Below are positions 5,648 through 5,676 of a DNA stretch of 5,676 bases, in pieces. Every line of letters starts with the position of its first letter. Within the stretch, counting starts at the first letter, position 1. Below the pieces are notes generated by a model. The model worked only from the letters and a program-made list of their open reading frames with translations, was not told where the DNA came from and made no database searches. Both the position numbers and the translations under genes were made by a program. This stretch comes from Candidatus Sediminicultor secundus (GTDB lineage Bacteria > Atribacterota > JS1 > SB-45 > 34-128): contig NCRO01000450.1 of assembly GCA_002849045.2 (NCBI GenBank), positions 1 through 5,676 on the forward strand, written 5' to 3'.

Positions 5648-5676
5648 CTGTCTCTTATACACATCTCCGAGCCCAC
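5648..5676. other. Nextera/Tn5 adapter sequence (contamination)
   Basis: CTGTCTCTTATACACATCT (5648-5666) is the 19-base Tn5 mosaic end used in Nextera libraries, and CCGAGCCCAC (5667-5676) is the start of the adjoining read-2 adapter. A full 29-base match at the very end of the sequence cannot be chance. These bases are a library artefact and are not part of the genome. Real sequence ends at about 5647. Confidence 0.98.

Noticed and set aside
5648..5676. A Tn5 transposon end or real insertion
   Set aside because: The mosaic end is followed by Illumina adapter sequence and stops at the contig edge, so it is a library artefact.

Overview
This window looks like a complete, short metagenome-type contig from an AT-rich bacterium. 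It holds one three-gene operon, read entirely on the minus strand in the order murJ, lepA, hemW (5183 down to 649). Repeat-filled spacers without genes lie on both sides (1-648 and 5184-5647). The last 29 bases (5648-5676) are not genomic: they match the Nextera/Tn5 mosaic end followed by the start of the Illumina adapter. The right edge is therefore an untrimmed contig end, and both ends of the contig lie in dispersed repeats, where short-read assemblies commonly break.

Operon. MurJ is the lipid II flippase of peptidoglycan synthesis. LepA is elongation factor 4, a translational GTPase. HemW is a radical-SAM haem chaperone of the HemN-like family. Spacing is tight: 3 nt between murJ and lepA, and 14 nt between lepA and hemW. 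The lepA ribosome binding site lies inside the last codons of murJ, and the hemW site starts just after the lepA stop codon, which suggests one transcript with translational coupling. All three proteins are full length with intact signature residues. MurJ implies a peptidoglycan-making cell. The lepA-hemW pairing is common in bacteria, especially Firmicutes-like and related lineages.

Spacers. The flanks are mosaics of several short repeat types, and most types occur on both sides in the same orientation: (i) paired-palindrome elements bounded by GTAGGGGC and GCCCCTAC (37-113, 5321-5437, plus a lone arm at 553-575); (ii) GAGATTGC...AATGACA elements (395-431, 5481-5534); (iii) a CTTCTGAATTCTG block followed by a CTTAACC(A/G)G block (157-218, 445-530, 5548-5632); (iv) a 7-bp tandem array ending in ACGCT (281-315, again at 535-548); (v) CTCGATAC microrepeats (131-155, 602-640, 5221-5238). 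The order (ii)-(iii) is kept on both sides and aligns without gaps over 62 bp. These look like non-autonomous, lineage-specific intergenic repeats rather than genes.

Organism. The high AT content, the three core genes and the dense palindromic repeats suggest an uncultured, probably anaerobic bacterial lineage. Candidate phyla such as Atribacterota or Omnitrophota are guesses that the sequence alone cannot settle. No tRNA, rRNA, CRISPR array or transposase gene was found.
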